Assembly (NCBI GenBank): GCA_023417475.1
Contig: JAEZFP010000041.1
Span: forward strand, 89,966-153,965
DNA: 64,000 nt
From: Bacillota bacterium
GTDB taxonomy: Bacteria > Bacillota > UBA4882 > UBA8346
Reading direction: 5' to 3'
Positions within the stretch are counted from its first letter, which is position 1, and each line of letters begins with the position of its first letter. The notes under the pieces were generated by a model. The model was not told the DNA's origin. It saw nothing but the letters and a program-made list of their open reading frames with translations, and did not search any database. Positions 15,634 to 23,937 of this stretch are shown here, in pieces. Position numbers and translations under genes: made by a program.

Positions 15634-16651
15634 TTTGGTGTTTCCCCTGTAACTGGCCGCAAGCTGCGGCTAAATTTGTTCCACGCTCTTTACGGGTTGT
15701 CGTTTCAATCCCGGCTTGTTGGAGGGCTTGGGCGAATAGGGTCACTCTGCCCAACGGCGACCGGCGCCATTCCGAACCGGGAATCGGGTTGAACGGGATT
15801 AAATTGACATGGCACAATAAACCGCGTAAAAGCTCGATTAATTTCTGCAAATCATCGGGTCGGTCGTTCACCCCGGCCACCAGCGTATATTCAAACGTAA
15901 CGCGACGCCCGGTTTTTTGAATATAGCGACGACAAGCCGCCAACAACTCGGGGATCGGGTAGCGTTTATTGATTGGCATCAAACGATTCCGCAGTTCATT
16001 GTCGGCGGCGTGAAGTGAGATTGCCAAATTGACTTGAAACGGTTCCTCCGCCAATCTTGCGATACCCGGTATTACCCCGCAAGTGGAAATGGTAATATGA
16101 CGGGCTCCTAGGCCGATCCCTTTGGGGTCGTTGATGATCCGAAGCGCCTTAAACAACGCCTCTTCATTGTGAAACGGTTCCCCTTGTCCCATAGCGACCA
16201 AGCTATTGATCCGCACCCCTTGCAAACGGCTGATCCGCAACGGTTGCTCGATAATTTCGGCGGCGGTCAAATTCCGGGTGATTCCCATTTGACCGGTAGC
16301 GCAGAACAAACACCCCATCGCGCAACCCACCTGCGTTGAGAAACAAACGGTGTGCCGTTCCCCATCGGGTAAATAGACGCTCTCGATCTTGGCGCCGTCC
16401 TCCAAACCAAATAAGTACTTAGTGGTTCCATCCGGGTCCTTTTCCACGGCAACCGGCTCGAAACAGCCGAGGGAAACCCCGTCCGTTTGTAATTTTTCCC
16501 GTAATTCTTTCGAAAGAACCGATATTTCGTCAAGCGTTGCGGCCTGTTTTTGATAGATCCACGAATATAGTTGTTCGGCGCGGTACTTTGGTAAATTATA
16601 TGTCTCCAAAAAAGTTTGCAGTTCCTTTAATTCCAGTCCTTTGATATTCAA
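15608..16651 (-). CDS. rlmN: 23S rRNA (adenine2503-C2) methyltransferase RlmN
   Basis: RlmN is a radical-SAM enzyme that methylates C2 of A2503 in 23S rRNA and A37 in some tRNAs. The radical-SAM cluster motif CAMGCLFCATGQMG lies near residue 118. The substrate-linking Cys is in the C-terminal part (RGTNLAAACGQL), and VAMGQGEPFHNEE and ISTCGVIPGI are family blocks. A TTG at 16651 follows AAAGGGGATA and gives 347 residues; the open frame continues to 16672 without a ribosome site. The gene belongs to the same run as prpC, prkC and rsgA, as in other Bacillota. Confidence 0.95.
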   Translation of the reverse strand: MNIKGLELKELQTFLETYNLPKYRAEQLYSWIYQKQAATLDEISVLSKELREKLQTDGVSLGCFEPVAVEKDPDGTTKYLFGLEDGAKIESVYLPDGERHTVCFSTQVGCAMGCLFCATGQMGITRNLTAAEIIEQPLRISRLQGVRINSLVAMGQGEPFHNEEALFKALRIINDPKGIGLGARHITISTCGVIPGIARLAEEPFQVNLAISLHAADNELRNRLMPINKRYPIPELLAACRRYIQKTGRRVTFEYTLVAGVNDRPDDLQKLIELLRGLLCHVNLIPFNPIPGSEWRRSPLGRVTLFAQALQQAGIETTTRKERGTNLAAACGQLQGKHQNERKTPVE

Positions 16652-16845
16652 ACCAGTATCCCCTTTGGCCAAGTATGAATCTTTATTGTTTATTTTTTAA
16701 AAAACGCCGAATTCCTCTTTTCCGTTTCAAACGAAATTGTCAATCCGACCCGGCAAGCCCACTGAATTGTTCTTCTTAATCTGCCCGTTACGAGTAAATA
16801 TCATAAATTTCCCGAGGCGATAATTTTGGGCAATTACCCGAATCA

Positions 16846-16967
16846 TGCCTACGGTTTCTTTCAGATTCCGTCTCGCGACGGACACCCTTACCGTTTGGCT
16901 AATGGTTGCCACTACCAAGCCCCATGGCGGTCTTTCACCGCTTAGTTATTGCTCATGCCGGGCACAC
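16846..16967 (-). mobile_element. 5' fragment of a group IIC intron (domain I remnant)
   Basis: On the minus strand the sequence opens with GTGTGCCCGGCATG. It continues with GCGGTGAAAGACCGC, the stretch TAGTGGCAACCATTAGCC, then AAGGGTGTCCGTCGCGAGAC, GGAATCTGAAAGAAACCG and TAGGCA. These segments follow, in order, the 5' end and domain I of group IIC introns such as that of Oceanobacillus iheyensis. The match fades after about 122 bases; no reverse transcriptase, domain V or 3' end is present. It begins right behind the spo0A terminator hairpin, the insertion preference of class C introns. The element is therefore a truncated, dead copy. Confidence 0.85.
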
Positions 16968-16970
16968 ATG

Positions 16971-17003
16971 AAAAAGGAAACCCAATTTAGTGGATTTCCT
17001 CGG
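16971..17003 (-). terminator. Terminator of spo0A
   Basis: The minus strand reads AGGAAATCC, an eight-base loop, then GGGTTTCCT and TTTTC, just after the spo0A stop codon. The intron fragment starts immediately downstream. Confidence 0.75.
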
Positions 17004-17009
17004 TCTTTT

Positions 17010-17813
17010 TTAGACTATCTTGGATTCCAATCGCAATTTATCGGCGATCTTGGCTACAAACGAAGCGGTTGTCGGAAAGCGTCCGCGCTTATTATCAAAA
17101 CCGAAGAAGTCTTCCATATAATCGGAATTCCCGCGTTCCCAACCAATTTCGATGGTGTGACGGATGGCGGATTCCACCCCGCTTGGGGTGGACCGGTATT
17201 TCTCGGCAATCCGCGGATAAAGATTTTTAGTGATATTCCCTAAAACCTCAACTTCTTTGGCGGCGATGATAATCGCGTCTCGCAAATAGGCATAGCCGCG
17301 AAAATGCGCCGGAATTCCCATTTCATGAAAGAGCTTGCTTACTTCCAACTCCAGCTCATTTTCAGTCTTTTCCCGCCGAATGTTGCTCGGAATAACCGCC
17401 GGACGTTCAACGACCGGTTTCCCCGGTCGATACGGCGAAGGATGCCCGGAAGCGAACTGCCGAATCCGTTCAAAAAGCGTCGGAGCGTCAAAAGGTTTCA
17501 CCATGTAATAAGTCGCCCCGAGTGAAATTAAACGTTGAATCATCGATTCTTGTTCAAACGCCGTCAACACAATCACAATGGGCCGCTCCGGAAGTTCTCC
17601 CAACCGCTCCAATACACCGATGCCGTCTAAATACGGCATTGTAATATCCAATACCAACACCTGGGGATTGATGCTCTCAACCAGTTGCAATGCTTCAATA
17701 CCGTCATACGCTACCCCGACCAGCTCCATGTCCTCTTGCAAGCTGATCAAATCTGATAGGGAAGTGCACAATTCCCGATTATTATCAGCAACTACGATTT
17801 TGATCTTTGACAT
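17010..17813 (-). CDS. spo0A: Sporulation master regulator Spo0A
   Basis: Spo0A is the phosphorelay-controlled response regulator that commits the cell to sporulation. The 267-residue product has a receiver domain with the acidic pocket at Asp10/Asn11, phospho-acceptor Asp56 (VLVLDITMPYLDG), the switch Thr in VLTAFEQ and Lys in YMVKPFD. A linker follows, then the DNA-binding Spo0A_C domain from about residue 150 with KLFHEMGIPAHFRGYAYLRD and the recognition segment SGVESAIRHTIEIGWERGN. It is preceded by a GGAGGGG ribosome site and a sigma-H-like promoter with an embedded 0A box. It is single copy in the window and not next to spoIVB, its usual partner. Confidence 0.97.
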   Translation of the reverse strand: MSKIKIVVADNNRELCTSLSDLISLQEDMELVGVAYDGIEALQLVESINPQVLVLDITMPYLDGIGVLERLGELPERPIVIVLTAFEQESMIQRLISLGATYYMVKPFDAPTLFERIRQFASGHPSPYRPGKPVVERPAVIPSNIRREKTENELELEVSKLFHEMGIPAHFRGYAYLRDAIIIAAKEVEVLGNITKNLYPRIAEKYRSTPSGVESAIRHTIEIGWERGNSDYMEDFFGFDNKRGRFPTTASFVAKIADKLRLESKIV

Positions 17814-17849
17814 ACATTCCCCTCCTCATCGTTCAGAACGCAATGTTAC

Positions 17850-17876
17850 TAATTCGACAGGGGAAAGGTAAATCCT
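17850..17876 (-). promoter_or_regulatory. Sigma-H-type promoter with 0A box upstream of spo0A
   Basis: The minus strand reads AGGATTT (17870-17876), a 14-base spacer, then GAATTA (17850-17855). Sequence and spacing match the Bacillus sigma-H pattern, for example at spoVG. A perfect 0A box TGTCGAA (17853-17859) overlaps the -10 element, and a one-mismatch relative TGACGAG lies at 17877-17883. The arrangement suggests Spo0A feedback on its own stationary-phase promoter. Confidence 0.65.
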
Positions 17877-17906
17877 CTCGTCAAAGTTACAGAAAATGGT
17901 TGATCT

Positions 17907-18449
17907 TCAACCCGCAAAACGGGCGGAAAGATATAACCGGTGAAACTTCTGCCGGGTTATTTCCATCAAAATAATATTTTTCCAGTCGGCTTCCTGCCGT
18001 TGCAAAATTCCGATCTGGCGAAAGCCGTTTTTGAGATAACAGCGGATCGCCCGTTGATTAAATTCGTAGACCCGAAGATAAATCCGGTTAAACTCCCGAT
18101 CGCCAAAGACATGATCCAACACCATGTGAATGGCGTCGCTACCGTAGCCCTGGCTCCAATAACGGCGGTCCCCGATTCGGATCCGCAACTCGGCTTCGCG
18201 TTTGTTCCAACAGATATGATCCAACTCGATATCGCCGATGAGTTCGCCGTCCAGCGTCTCAATGGCAAATATTTGATACTGGCGGCCAGGAACATTCTGC
18301 CGATACCATCGTTCTAATTCTTGTAGCGTTACCGGTAGATCGCAATCGACAAAAGTTTGCAATTCGGCATCCCGATTCCATTGGACCATCGCTTCCAGGT
18401 CGGCGACGACCAATGGACGCACACGAACCATGGTTCCCTTAAATTCCAT
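17907..18449 (-). CDS. GNAT acetyltransferase, RimJ/RimL type
   Basis: A 180-residue cytoplasmic N-acetyltransferase. The N-terminal strand VRVRPLVVADLEAMVQW, the beta-4 strand IGDIELDHICWNKREAELRI, the acetyl-CoA loop RYWSQGYGSDAIHM (Q-x-x-G-x-G/A type) near residue 100 and the C-terminal RAIRCYLKNGFRQIG are standard for the family. RimJ/RimL/SpeG-type members acetylate protein N-termini, polyamines or antibiotics; the substrate here is not evident. The gene lies upstream of spo0A on the same strand but is separated by the spo0A promoter. Confidence 0.85.
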   Translation of the reverse strand: MEFKGTMVRVRPLVVADLEAMVQWNRDAELQTFVDCDLPVTLQELERWYRQNVPGRQYQIFAIETLDGELIGDIELDHICWNKREAELRIRIGDRRYWSQGYGSDAIHMVLDHVFGDREFNRIYLRVYEFNQRAIRCYLKNGFRQIGILQRQEADWKNIILMEITRQKFHRLYLSARFAG

Positions 18450-18623
18450 GGTAAACCCTCCCGGCTGAATTTGTTTTCATCAATGAACTGAATTTTTTGC
18501 TACGTTGTCTGCAGGATTTTAAAAACAAATTCGGTCAGTGACGCCGATTTACCTCTAAGTAATTATAGCCAAGACTTAGCGCTCTTTGGAAAGAAGAGTA
18601 CTTTCTCCACTTGGAGACGACAT

Positions 18624-18652
18624 AAAAAAAGATGGAGCAGGCTCCATCTTTT
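18624..18652 (-). terminator. Terminator of spoVS
   Basis: On the minus strand, AAGATGGAGC and GCTCCATCTT form a ten-base stem with a two-base loop, followed by seven T. It lies 25 bases after the spoVS stop. Confidence 0.9.
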
Positions 18653-18677
18653 CAAGAACGATCCGATTTCGTTTTGA

Positions 18678-18938
18678 TTATTTCGGTTCGATGATAAATT
18701 TGATTGCGGTGCGCTCTTCGCCGTCGATCGTCACTTCAGTAAAAGCCGGAATACAAACCAAGTTTATCCCGCTGGGCGCCACAAAGCCCCGGGCAATCGC
18801 CACCGCTTTGACCGCCTGATTGATCGCCCCCGCTCCGATTGCCTGAATTTCCACAATCCCTTTTTCACGAATAATACCAGATAATGCCCCGGCCACTGCA
18901 TTTGGACTCGATTTCGCCGATACTTTTAAAACATCCAT
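18678..18938 (-). CDS. spoVS: Stage V sporulation protein SpoVS
   Basis: SpoVS is an 86-residue Alba-like nucleic-acid-binding protein needed for normal spore coat assembly and septation in Bacillus. The sequence keeps the family core: MDVLKVSAKSSPNAVAGAL at the N-terminus, IQAIGAGAINQAVKAVAIAR in the middle, then FVAPSGINLVCIPAF and the C-terminal RTAIKFIIEPK. The ATG follows GGAGGGACG. It lies downstream of ymdB, the conserved rny-ymdB-spoVS order of Bacillota, with its own terminator. Confidence 0.97.
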   Translation of the reverse strand: MDVLKVSAKSSPNAVAGALSGIIREKGIVEIQAIGAGAINQAVKAVAIARGFVAPSGINLVCIPAFTEVTIDGEERTAIKFIIEPK

Positions 18939-19098
18939 TTTCGTCCCTCCATACTTTGCTAGGTTCGATACTCGGTTCGCATCAATCTAAGTTTATTTGC
19001 TGCTAAAAATATTATGATAGAAACATTCCAGGAGGGAATGTTCGCGGCGCACTACAAAATGTCAATCTCCAGCGCAAACGCTGAACTTCTTCCAAACC

Positions 19099-19884
19099 CT
19101 ATTCCTCAATTACGCGCCGGATCCGGCGAATCGCCGTGGTTTTTCCGAACTCATCCAACTCAAGTAAAATACAATTTAAGGCAATCGGCCCTTCGGCCAC
19201 TTCAAACCGGACCGGCCGTTTGGTCCGAAATTTGGTGATGACTAACTCGGGATCGATTCCCAGCACCGAATTGATTGGACCGGTCATTCCCACATCGGTA
19301 ATATACCCTGTACCCCGTGGAAGAATTCGCTCATCAGCGGTGGTGATGTGCGTATGGGTTCCCAGGACGGCTGAGACCCGTCCGTCCAAAAACCAGCCTA
19401 ACGCAACTTTTTCCGAGGTTGCCTCGGCATGGAAGTCGATGATAATCAGGTCGGTCTTTTTTTTCAGCTGATTGACCAGTTCCTCGGCTGCCTCAAACGG
19501 ACAGCGCAAGGCGTCGAGGAACACCAGACCAAGTAAATTTACCACGCCGACCAAAAAACCTTTTTCGGTTTCGGCGATATAATAACCTTGGCCGGGCGTC
19601 CCCTTGGGATAATTGGCCGGGCGAATTACCCGGGATTCATGTTCGAGAACATTGGTAATATCACGGTTATCCCAGGTATGATTGCCCATGGTGATCACAT
19701 CGACCCCTGCCGCCAACAACTCCCGCGTTACCTCAAGCGTAATCCCAAATCCGCCGGCGGCGTTTTCGCCATTGGCGATGACCAAATCCAACTCTTCCGA
19801 AGCGATGAGCGACTGTAATTCCCGTTTGACTGCTTTACGCCCCGGACGACCGACAATGTCACCGATGAATAAAATTCTTAACAC
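19099..19884 (-). CDS. ymdB: YmdB-family metallophosphoesterase
   Basis: YmdB is a dinuclear-metal phosphodiesterase (2',3'-cAMP active in Bacillus) that influences biofilm and motility decisions. The product is about 261 residues from a GTG at 19884 behind GGAGG. Metal-binding blocks are ILFIGDIVGRPGR at the N-terminus, IANGENAAGG near residue 37, TMGNHTWDN near 65, IIDFHAEATSEK near 150 and VLGTHTHI near 175. It stands between rny and spoVS, separated from rny by an uncharacterised 178-codon gene. Confidence 0.93.
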   Translation of the reverse strand: MLRILFIGDIVGRPGRKAVKRELQSLIASEELDLVIANGENAAGGFGITLEVTRELLAAGVDVITMGNHTWDNRDITNVLEHESRVIRPANYPKGTPGQGYYIAETEKGFLVGVVNLLGLVFLDALRCPFEAAEELVNQLKKKTDLIIIDFHAEATSEKVALGWFLDGRVSAVLGTHTHITTADERILPRGTGYITDVGMTGPINSVLGIDPELVITKFRTKRPVRFEVAEGPIALNCILLELDEFGKTTAIRRIRRVIEE

Positions 19885-19956
19885 GATGAACCTCCGCGTT
19901 GACAAACGAAACTTCGTCTATCGTTTCATATTTTCCGTTTCCCCGTGAATTTATGC

Positions 19957-19992
19957 AAACGGGGGTTGCCGCTAAGCAGCAACCCCCGTCGT
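19957..19992 (-). terminator. Strong GC-rich hairpin
   Basis: ACGGGGGTTGC pairs with GCAACCCCCGT around a nine-base loop. It lies 65 bases after the stop of the minus-strand gene at 20057. The following T run is short (TTTGC), so termination may be partial and ymdB could receive read-through. Confidence 0.65.
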
Positions 19993-20056
19993 AACCTTTT
20001 CTAATCAGAAAATAGCTTTGACCTCTATATCGTCCACTCTTTGCTGTCGCGGACGG

Positions 20057-20593
20057 TTACTTATGGAGATTGGCGCGATTAAAGACCAGCACGCGACCTT
20101 CTTCTCGAAATCCAATCAACTTCTTTTCCTGATGAGAATCTTTCAAATCCTCCAGCATGTGTTCGATCATTTCCTCTTGAAGCACGACATCCTCTTCCTG
20201 GGCTGCTTCATCTTGGTCGAATAGGAGATTCCCGTCGAAAAATTGGTGGACGATCCCGGTAATCAAACCGATCTCCTCCTGACTCAGCGAGTCAATGTCC
20301 CGCAAGATCTCCAAGAAGGTTAGATTGTCACAACGATTGAAACTAGCCTCGGTCCGTAAAGGTCTTTTCCCCTGGAGTTCGGAAATCGCGTCCAAGCTCA
20401 AAAGCAATTGCTCCTGAAACTTATCAAACTCTTCCTGTTCTAAGGCCTTTACAATCATAAAGGAGAACTGCAAGGTCTTCCCATCGGGGTCATAACGGAC
20501 GGTCCCGATCTCAGGATACCGGACCAACAAGAAAGCAATCAGACTCATGGAATTGGAGAAGGACTCCCCTTCTTTCCAGAAGATGCCTTTCAT
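20057..20593 (-). CDS. Uncharacterised acidic protein between rny and ymdB
   Basis: A 178-residue soluble protein with an excess of Glu, Asp and Gln. The first 75 residues alternate strands and helices (SNSMSLIAFLLVRYPEIG, then LQFSFMIV), ending in a predicted helix rich in Glu. The region around 130-150 is strongly acidic (DQDEAAQEEDVVLQEEM), and the last 20 residues are basic. No signal peptide, membrane segment or catalytic motif is seen. I do not know the family. The place between rny and ymdB suggests a link with RNA turnover, but that is context only. Confidence 0.65.
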   Translation of the reverse strand: MKGIFWKEGESFSNSMSLIAFLLVRYPEIGTVRYDPDGKTLQFSFMIVKALEQEEFDKFQEQLLLSLDAISELQGKRPLRTEASFNRCDNLTFLEILRDIDSLSQEEIGLITGIVHQFFDGNLLFDQDEAAQEEDVVLQEEMIEHMLEDLKDSHQEKKLIGFREEGRVLVFNRANLHK

Positions 20594-20737
20594 GTTTCCT
20601 CCCCCTTCCAGACCTCTTCGTTTATTATAGAACTTTTATAATGATTTGGTGCTATTCCACGATAAGGTACAACTCAGGACACTTTGGGCCCTTTGGGCGC
20701 CTGCGCGGAAAATCCCTTCGATCGCGGTTCAAAACGG

Positions 20738-22270
20738 CTATTTCGCATAATCAACCGCTCGGGTTTCCCGAATGACCGTCACTTTGATCTGACCCGGATA
20801 TTCCAGTTCATCTTCGATCCGTTTGACAATCTCCCGGGCAATCCGGACCGCATTCAGGTCGTCAATCCGATCCGGTTTCACCATAATCCGGATTTCACGG
20901 CCCGCTTGAATAGCATAAGCTTTCTCGACTCCCTCAAAGGAGTCGGCGATCTTCTCCAGTTTTTCAAGGCGTTTGATATAGGTCTCCAAGGTTTCGCGGC
21001 GGGCGCCGGGCCGTGCGGCGGATACCGCGTCGCAGGCTTGGACCAAAACCGCTTCTACGCTTGTCGGTTCGATATCGCCGTGATGTGCGCCGATCGCATT
21101 GACAATTAACGCCGATTCCCGGTATTTCTTCGCCAAATCGGCGCCGATGGTAACATGCGGGCCTTCCACCTCATGGTTGACCGCTTTCCCGATATCATGC
21201 AACAAACCGGCCCGTTTGGCCAAGGTGACGTCGGCCCCTAATTCGCTGGCCATCAACCCGCACAAGTGGGCAACTTCAATTGAATGATTCAAGACGTTCT
21301 GACCGTAACTGGTCCGGTATTTAAGCCGTCCCAAAAGTTTGATCAGTTCAAAGTGAATTCCGTGGATTCCTGTTTCGAAGGTCGCCCGTTCGCCCTCTTC
21401 TTTGATGATGGTGTCCACTTCTTTTTGCGACTTTTCGACCATCTCTTCAATCCGGGCCGGATGAATCCGTCCGTCGACAATTAACTTCTCCAACGCCAAT
21501 CGCGCCACTTCGCGGCGGACTGGGTCAAATCCGGAGAGGATCACCGCTTCCGGCGTATCATCAATGATCAGATCGACTCCGGTCAATGTTTCGAGCGCCC
21601 GGATATTCCGACCCTCGCGGCCAATGATCCGGCCTTTCATCTCATCATTGGGCAAAGCCACCACCGATACGGTGGCTTCAGCCACATGATCGGCAGCGCA
21701 ACGCTGAATAGCCAGTGAAATGATCTCCCGGGCCTTGCGATCCGACTCTTCTTTGGCGCGGGCTTCCATATCACGAATTTTCATTGCAATTTCTTGCTGA
21801 ATCTCTTCCTCAACATCTTTGAGTAATAAGGCTTTCGCCTCTTCACTTGTTAAACCTGAGATTCTCTCCAACTCATGACGGTGTTTTTGATGGGTTTCCT
21901 GAACTTCATTTTTTAAACGTTCGACTTCGACTTCTTTTTTTGCTAATGATTCTTCTTTCTTCTCCAAAACCTCGTATTTCCGATCGAGGGACTCTTCTTT
22001 CTGTAATAAACGTTTCTCTAACCGTTGAATATCAGCACGACGCTCGCGGTTTTCCCGTTCGAGTTCGTTTTTGACTTTTAATGCTTCTTCCTTGGCTTCC
22101 AACAACGCTTCCCGCTTAATTGACTCCACTTCGCGTTGAGCCTCTTCAATCACTTTGCGGGCTTGCTCTTTGGCGGATTCCACCTGGATTTTTCCGTAAA
22201 TATAAGCTCCCGCCAGGCCAAGGACCACTCCGATTAATAAACCGATAATTATGTGGACGATACTACTCAC
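20738..22270 (-). CDS. rny: Ribonuclease Y
   Basis: RNase Y is the membrane-anchored endonuclease that starts mRNA decay in Bacillota. The product is about 510 residues: an N-terminal membrane helix (IVHIIIGLLIGVVLGLAGAY), a long Glu/Lys/Arg coiled coil (about 30-190), a KH domain with RIIGREGRNIRALE, and an HD phosphohydrolase domain with the His-Asp pair in GLLHDIGKAVNHE and AIGAHHGD. The start is uncertain. The GTG at 22270 overlaps the best ribosome site (AGGAGGTGAG), while the best-spaced codon is an ATC at 22261. The open frame reaches 22366 but crosses the recX terminator. Confidence 0.93.
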   Translation of the reverse strand: MSSIVHIIIGLLIGVVLGLAGAYIYGKIQVESAKEQARKVIEEAQREVESIKREALLEAKEEALKVKNELERENRERRADIQRLEKRLLQKEESLDRKYEVLEKKEESLAKKEVEVERLKNEVQETHQKHRHELERISGLTSEEAKALLLKDVEEEIQQEIAMKIRDMEARAKEESDRKAREIISLAIQRCAADHVAEATVSVVALPNDEMKGRIIGREGRNIRALETLTGVDLIIDDTPEAVILSGFDPVRREVARLALEKLIVDGRIHPARIEEMVEKSQKEVDTIIKEEGERATFETGIHGIHFELIKLLGRLKYRTSYGQNVLNHSIEVAHLCGLMASELGADVTLAKRAGLLHDIGKAVNHEVEGPHVTIGADLAKKYRESALIVNAIGAHHGDIEPTSVEAVLVQACDAVSAARPGARRETLETYIKRLEKLEKIADSFEGVEKAYAIQAGREIRIMVKPDRIDDLNAVRIAREIVKRIEDELEYPGQIKVTVIRETRAVDYAK

Positions 22271-22363
22271 CTCCTGAATAATTAATAATTTTTTAACAGA
22301 CTTCTTAGGAAGCCTTAACGAAAGATCGGATTTAGGATTGGAGTTTGGAAAGAAAAATAGATA

Positions 22364-22394
22364 CAAAACAAGCCGAGTTAGAACTCGGCTTTTG
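22364..22394 (-). terminator. Terminator of recA-recX
   Basis: The minus strand reads AGCCGAGTT, two loop bases, AACTCGGCT, then TGTTTTG, 45 bases after the recX stop and upstream of rny. Confidence 0.8.
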
Positions 22395-22437
22395 TTCTGC
22401 CCTCAATAGATCATTCTAAACATTTTTAAACAAGGTG

Positions 22438-22878
22438 TCAAGGGGGAGATAGCTCGGGAATACAATGATGAATCGTATTTTCCGAAAACCCGGCGCGGGC
22501 CAATTTCTGCCATGCCCGGGTTTGGCCTTGTTTAGCGATGTTGTTGCCCTGTTCTATCAAGCGCCGCGCAATCCCTACCTCGTCTTCCAACGGGTAATCT
22601 TGCGCCAATAATTCGGTTATCAATTGAGCGGCCAGTCCTTGGGCGGCGAGATCCGCCTCCACATAAGCCCGGCTCTTCAAGCGTTGTTTTAAAAGTTCGA
22701 TTCGCCGCGCGCCAAAAGCGGCATCGTTTAAATACTTCATCCGTTGCAGCCGTTCCAGACATTCGGTAATTTCCGCCGCTACATATCCGCCGGCCAACAA
22801 ACGTTCCTCCAGTTTGCGAATTGAGTATGACTGCCGGCTGATCAGTTTGAGCGCCACGGCCATTGGCGTTCGTTCCAT
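22438..22878 (-). CDS. recX: RecA regulator RecX
   Basis: RecX binds RecA filaments and limits their growth. The 146-residue protein is built of short three-helix repeats: ALKLISRQSYSIRKLEERL near residue 8, CLERLQRMKYLNDAAFGARR near 40 and DEVGIARRLIEQGNN near 98. The N-terminal block with Ser/Arg and the motif YLND (usually YIDD) identify the family. It starts 5 bases after recA ends, so the two are cotranscribed and share the SOS box. Confidence 0.88.
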   Translation of the reverse strand: MERTPMAVALKLISRQSYSIRKLEERLLAGGYVAAEITECLERLQRMKYLNDAAFGARRIELLKQRLKSRAYVEADLAAQGLAAQLITELLAQDYPLEDEVGIARRLIEQGNNIAKQGQTRAWQKLARAGFSENTIHHCIPELSPP

Positions 22879-22883
22879 CGTCG

Positions 22884-23918
22884 TTATTTGCCTTTCGCCG
22901 GAGCAACCTCCGGTTTGGCCGCTTCCTCGGTTAGCAGGCCGATGGCAATTCGCAGTTTCTTTTCGATCTCCGCAAACACCGCCGGATCTTTCTTCAAAAA
23001 TTCCCGGGCCGCTTCACGGCCTTGACCGATCCGGATCTCGCCGTAAGAAAACCAGGCGCCGCTTTTATTGATGATATTGCGGTCGACGGCCATATCCAGG
23101 ATGCAACCGGTTTTGGAGATCCCTTCACCGTAAATGATGTCGAATTCGCCGTCTTTAAATGGCGGAGCCACTTTATTTTTGACTACTTTCACCCTGGTCC
23201 GGCTACCGATCACATCGGTGCCTTGTTTTAAAGTTTCAATTTTACGAACTTCCAGCCGAACGGTTGAATAAAACTTCAAGGCTCGTCCGCCGGGGGTAGT
23301 TTCCGGATTGCCAAACATCACGCCGACTTTTTCGCGGATTTGGTTGATAAAGACCGCCACCGTATTGGATTTGCTGACCACCGCGGTCAACTTGCGCAAC
23401 GCTTGGGACATTAATCGCGCTTGCAATCCGACATGGGAATCTCCCATATCGCCCTCAATTTCCGCTTGGGGTGTCAACGCCGCCACCGAGTCGATGACAA
23501 TTACATCCACCGCGCCGCTCCGGACCAACGCCTCGCAGATCTCCAAGGCTTGCTCGCCGGTGTCCGGCTGGGAGATTAACAAATTATCGATATCTACGCC
23601 TAACTTTTTGGCATAAAGGGGATCCAGGGCGTGCTCGGCATCGATAAACGCGACGATGCCGCCTAATTTCTGGGCTTCAGCCGCCAGATGCAGGGCGACC
23701 GTGGTTTTACCGGAAGACTCCGGGCCATAAATTTCCACGATCCGGCCCCGGGGAATCCCTCCGACCCCTAAAGCCAGGTCCAGGGTCAACGCCCCGGTAG
23801 GAATCACTGAAATATTCATCTTGTCGACGTTTTCGCCCATCTTCATGATGGACCCCTTGCCGAACTGCTTTTCAATTTGAAGTAATGCGACTTCCAACGC
23901 TTTTTGTTTATCAGACAC
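22884..23918 (-). CDS. recA: Recombinase RecA
   Basis: RecA polymerises on single-stranded DNA for strand exchange and for LexA cleavage. The 344-residue product has the Walker A loop GPESSGKTT near residue 66, Walker B VIVIDSVAAL near 140, loop L1 EIEGDMGDSHVGLQARLMSQ, loop L2 with FGNPETTPGG, and the C-terminal domain from 270. The initiator codon follows GGGGGTTTCATCC. It is the first gene of a recA-recX unit controlled by the promoter and operator upstream; cinA lies further upstream. Confidence 0.98.
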   Translation of the reverse strand: MSDKQKALEVALLQIEKQFGKGSIMKMGENVDKMNISVIPTGALTLDLALGVGGIPRGRIVEIYGPESSGKTTVALHLAAEAQKLGGIVAFIDAEHALDPLYAKKLGVDIDNLLISQPDTGEQALEICEALVRSGAVDVIVIDSVAALTPQAEIEGDMGDSHVGLQARLMSQALRKLTAVVSKSNTVAVFINQIREKVGVMFGNPETTPGGRALKFYSTVRLEVRKIETLKQGTDVIGSRTRVKVVKNKVAPPFKDGEFDIIYGEGISKTGCILDMAVDRNIINKSGAWFSYGEIRIGQGREAAREFLKKDPAVFAEIEKKLRIAIGLLTEEAAKPEVAPAKGK

Positions 23919-23937
23919 GGATGAAACCCCCTTTTAC

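Noticed and set aside
16727..16918. 63-codon minus-strand frame between rlmN and spo0A
   Set aside because: It runs through the group IIC intron fragment, so its apparent coding quality comes from conserved intron sequence.
20684..21109. 141-codon plus-strand frame opposite rny
   Set aside because: Antisense shadow of the RNase Y HD domain.
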